From assembly GCA_021776825.1 (NCBI GenBank), contig JAJFFG010000038.1, positions 1-64,000 on the forward strand: 64,000 bases of DNA. The letters are read 5' to 3'. This stretch comes from Planctomycetota bacterium (GTDB taxonomy: Bacteria; Planctomycetota; JAJSAM01; JAJVHW01). The notes beneath the pieces are model-generated. The model did no database searches. It saw only the letters and a list, made by a program, of their open reading frames with translations, and had not been told where the DNA came from. A program made the position numbers and the translations under genes. This document shows, piece by piece, positions 61,918-64,000 of the stretch. The first letter of the stretch is position 1; every line of letters starts with the position of its first letter.

Positions 61918-62536
61918 CCGGGCTGCCTACAGATCCGCTACGCCGCGCTGCGACTCGCAGCGGAAGGCGACTACGACGGGACTCTCGCCGCGGACGACGA
62001 CTGAGTCGCTCCCGGCCCCGGGCCCCCGGTCCCACGACCAGAATCAGGAACAGGAGACGACGAAGCCCGGTCCGCATCACAAGGGCCTCGCCCGCTTCCT
62101 GGGTGAGTGGGACACGGTCACGCGCATCACCATCAGTCCGGACCAGCCGGCCATGGAGTCCAAGGGGACCGCCAAGGCCGAGTGGCTCATCGACGGCCGC
62201 TGGATGAAGACATCGAGCACCGGATCGATGATGGGTATGGACATCACCGGCCACGGGATCATGGGCTACGACAACCACCGCCAGAAGTACGTGAACGTCT
62301 GGGTCGATTCCGGCTCGACGATGATGCTCACGTCCGAGGGCAACTACGACCAGAGCCGCAAGAACCTCGTGCTCTACGGCAAGATGGACGAGGCGATGAC
62401 AGGCGAGATCGCGAAGCAGGTGAAGTACGCCTGGCGCTTCCAGGACGCCGACCACTTCACGATGGAGATCCACGACCTGGCCATCGGCGAGGAGAACTCC
62501 CGCGTCGTCGAGATCGTCCACACGCGGAAGAAGTAG
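61853..62536 (+). CDS. DUF1579 family protein, start unresolved
   Basis: The recognisable part begins near 62060: KPGPHHKGLARFLGEWDTVT, then AEWLIDGRWMKTSSTG, GIMGYDNHRQKYVNVWVDS and LVLYGKMDEAMTG. It ends VVEIVHTRKK. It is a single beta-barrel of about 155 residues, as in other DUF1579 proteins, which are often exported. No signal peptide is visible and there is no ATG, GTG or TTG in frame between the M56 stop (61917) and 62060. Candidates are GTGs within the M56 gene (61853, 61874), but their sequence looks like an off-frame shadow. A strong hairpin lies at 61946-61962. Either an unusual start or a frameshift has removed the N-terminus. Confidence 0.7.
   Translation: MSSHRTCVPRTRSWSGQRPESDRAAYRSATPRCDSQRKATTTGLSPRTTTESLPAPGPRSHDQNQEQETTKPGPHHKGLARFLGEWDTVTRITISPDQPAMESKGTAKAEWLIDGRWMKTSSTGSMMGMDITGHGIMGYDNHRQKYVNVWVDSGSTMMLTSEGNYDQSRKNLVLYGKMDEAMTGEIAKQVKYAWRFQDADHFTMEIHDLAIGEENSRVVEIVHTRKK
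61946..61962 (+). other. Strong hairpin between the M56 gene and the DUF1579 gene
   Basis: CGCTGCGA-C-TCGCAGCG, 7-8 bp perfect stem, 28 nt after the M56 stop. No T run follows. It could be a processing or attenuation hairpin between the two genes. Confidence 0.6.
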
Positions 62537-62560
62537 CAGCGTCCCTGCGACGTGCCGACG

Positions 62561-63118
62561 CTACTCCGTCGGTTCGTCCGGGGTGTCGTCGGCGTCGTAC
62601 CGGGTGTCGTCGATCTCGTACGGGGGGCGGGAGGCGACCTCGATCATGACGCCCTGGAGCTCGCCGAGGAGGTGGACCAGGACGATGGCACGGGCGCGCT
62701 CGCCGTCTTCGAGGAAGACGGCGTCATCCGCCATGTCGTCCGCGTCGATCCCGTGGATCGCGCCGAGCACCAGGCGGGCGGCGTTGAGGCCGCTGATCCA
62801 GGCGCTGCTGTGCTCGGGCGGGATGTCGAGGCGGCCGCCGACCGGGTGATCGCGGGTGAGCTCGAGGGTCTCGAGATCGCGCGCCATGACGTCGCGCGCG
62901 CTCGCGATCAGGGCGAACAGCTCGGGGACCATCAGCCGCTCCCAATCCGCGTTCGCCTCCTCGTCGTCGCTGGGGGCCGGATACAGGCGACTGCGCACCT
63001 CCGGCCGGTCATCGGAGTCGAGGATCGCCGGCAAGCCGAGCAGCAGGTCGGAGAGGTCCGTAGGCAGGAACAGCATGGTGATGCCGCCGTCCGGCCGCGG
63101 CGCGACGACGGGCTGCAT
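62561..63118 (-). CDS. DUF2017 family protein
   Basis: 185 residues from ATG at 63118, which overlaps the clpS stop by ATGA. VVAPRPDGGITMLFLPTDLS, DLLLGLPAILD and IPPEHSSAWISGLNAARLVL followed by an all-helical, acidic C-terminus. DUF2017 is known mainly next to clpS in Actinobacteria, so gene order alone points to a link with the Clp adaptor system. Confidence 0.85.
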   Translation of the reverse strand: MQPVVAPRPDGGITMLFLPTDLSDLLLGLPAILDSDDRPEVRSRLYPAPSDDEEANADWERLMVPELFALIASARDVMARDLETLELTRDHPVGGRLDIPPEHSSAWISGLNAARLVLGAIHGIDADDMADDAVFLEDGERARAIVLVHLLGELQGVMIEVASRPPYEIDDTRYDADDTPDEPTE

Positions 63119-63429
63119 CAGTCTTCGACCTGCTCGAGCGTGGCGCTCAGCTGCGCGGAGTGGAGCTTGAAGACGTAGAGCTCGGCCTGCTCCCGCGCGC
63201 CCGTCCAGACGATGGCGCGCCCCTTCGAGTGGACGTCCATCATCATCCCGTGGGCCTTGTCCTGGCTGTAGCCGAAGACCTTCTGGAGGGTCATCGTCAC
63301 GTACGTCATGAGGGTGATCGGATCGTCGTGCACGATCACGTTCCACGGACGCGCGAGCGAGGTGCGGGTCTCGACCTCCTCGATCACGCCGGGCTCGGCG
63401 GCGGCAGCATGGCTGGCGAATGGGCTCAC
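63118..63429 (-). CDS. clpS: ClpS adaptor protein
   Basis: 103 residues from GTG 63429. Core WNVIVHDDPITLMTYVTMTL with KVFGYSQDKAHGMMMDVHSK and GAREQAELYVFKLHSAQL. This carries the N-degron pocket residues Asp and Met, and the His-rich M-M-x-x-H block. It delivers proteins with destabilising N-termini to ClpAP or ClpCP. The next gene on the strand is DUF2017. Confidence 0.95.
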   Translation of the reverse strand: MSPFASHAAAAEPGVIEEVETRTSLARPWNVIVHDDPITLMTYVTMTLQKVFGYSQDKAHGMMMDVHSKGRAIVWTGAREQAELYVFKLHSAQLSATLEQVED

Positions 63430-63497
63430 GGTGCAGATCCTATCGGCACCTCGGGGCGCCGGACCGTGAGTTGGACGCGTGACAGCCGCGGAATGTG

Positions 63498-63531
63498 CAG
63501 AGGCCCGGACGGCATGCCGCCCGGGCCTCTG
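63498..63531 (-). terminator. Strong hairpin downstream of the last gene
   Basis: CAGAGGCCCGG pairs with CCGGGCCTCTG, with an inner palindrome CGGCATGCCG. 20 nt past the stop of the minus-strand gene at 63551. No T run. Confidence 0.7.
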
Positions 63532-63550
63532 GAGCGAACCGAGAGGGGGA

Positions 63551-64000
63551 CTACTCGGCGGAGTCCGTCGCGCCGTCGATGGAAACATTGCTCACGGAGA
63601 TGACGGTGGTCCCGCCCATCGAGCCGCTGCCGAACGCCTGGTCGTAGCCGCCCTCGCTCCAGGACTTCTTCTGTTCGTCGTTCAATGTCTTGCCGACGCG
63701 CTCGCGATAGCGGTTGTTCGCCTCACGCGCCTTCCCGAAGTCCATGCGCTTGAGCGTCAGGTTGCCGCCCTCGCCGTCGTCCGACCGCTCGATCTCGAGT
63801 GCGCTCTCGAGGGCCTCGTCACGCTCGTCCAGCGCGGAGCGGATCTCGTCCTCCTGCACGGAGTTGAGGCCGACGTCCTCGCGCGCCTTGGCCCAGCGAT
63901 CCGCTTCGGGCAACTGACGCAGTTCCATGGCCTTCTGGAGGCCGCCGAGATGCGCGGCGAGTGCGCCGCTGTCGTCGCCGCCGAACCCGATCCGGGGGCC
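63551..64000 (-). CDS. Partial CDS, helical protein (continues past the window end)
   Basis: Reads in from the right edge without a stop. The frame upstream of the first Met (63928) remains coding-like (GGDDSGALAAHLGGLQKA), so the start is probably outside. It is highly charged and helical (DEIRSALDERDEALESALEI, GKAREANNRYRERVGKTLND), a Spy/CpxP-like heptad pattern. The C-terminus is Gly/Ser/Thr-rich. Family not assigned. Confidence 0.6.
   Translation of the reverse strand, partial: GPRIGFGGDDSGALAAHLGGLQKAMELRQLPEADRWAKAREDVGLNSVQEDEIRSALDERDEALESALEIERSDDGEGGNLTLKRMDFGKAREANNRYRERVGKTLNDEQKKSWSEGGYDQAFGSGSMGGTTVISVSNVSIDGATDSAE

Noticed and set aside
61915..61962. TGA at the end of the M56 gene as a second selenocysteine site (would give UPGC)
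   Set aside because: The following sequence is not redoxin-like, the frame ends 28 codons later, and the hairpin there has no G in its first two loop bases. Treated as the real stop.

Overview
The window is about 68-70% GC by eye, densely coding, with genes on both strands. It looks like a chromosomal segment of a Gram-negative-type bacterium, most likely a member of the Planctomycetota or a close relative. The reasons are the paired giant carboxypeptidase-regulatory-like proteins, the secreted HEAT-repeat proteins, the tricorn-type protease, the LepB with large inserts, a kinase fused to an RDD membrane domain, many lipoproteins, and little operon-wide strand bias. That assignment is an inference from family content. 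I saw no rRNA or tRNA gene, no CRISPR array and no transposase gene.

Layout. Positions 1-2130: end of a His/Asp/Gly-rich protein, a secreted alpha-carbonic anhydrase, then a gene-free repeat-rich stretch. 2128-13700 (minus): a housekeeping run rph-rdgB-lepA-lepB whose coding ends overlap by about 4 nt at each of the three junctions, preceded by two tandem paralogous membrane-anchored beta-sandwich proteins and followed by a lipoprotein. 13794-17477: an SplB-like radical SAM protein, then a two-gene redox unit (bacilliredoxin plus a probable selenocysteine-containing redoxin), then a DUF523/DUF1722 protein. 17478-22300: repeats and small metabolic or unknown genes (AIM24-like, amino-acid dehydrogenase, YqjF). 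22317-30070: DinB, two tandem HEAT-repeat proteins with a readable duplication scar between them, an alpha/beta-hydrolase and a D-2-hydroxyacid dehydrogenase. 30153-36763: MscS channel, LEA-type lipoprotein, tricorn protease, AhpD-like protein. 36997-40165 (minus): a PHP-ATP-grasp-polysaccharide deacetylase operon. 40318-46435: unknown membrane protein, Ser/Thr kinase-RDD, rlmN, typA. 46665-50759: lipoprotein, GTDC1-like glycosyltransferase, PlsC-like acyltransferase, cyclophilin. 51139-57661: M23 protein, DUF368 transporter, a TetR-controlled three-gene operon with two palindromic operators, VanZ and LETM1/EF-hand proteins. 57707-64000: a MutM-GNAT fusion, a methyltransferase-like protein, FKBP, a BlaI/BlaR1-type pair with its operator, a DUF1579 protein, and DUF2017-ClpS.

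The most notable points are as follows. (1) An in-frame TGA at the catalytic position of a redoxin (FYRGHW-TGA-GSC), followed by a bacterial-SECIS-like hairpin and encoded beside a bacilliredoxin. (2) At least five non-coding elements of about 240-265 bp with terminal inverted repeats, three of which supply the TAG stop codon of the gene before them. (3) A second family of short perfect hairpins built on GGGCGGATC/GATCCGCCC. (4) A DNA glycosylase-acetyltransferase fusion. (5) A tandem duplication of a HEAT gene whose breakpoint still carries the tail ends of both flanking genes.
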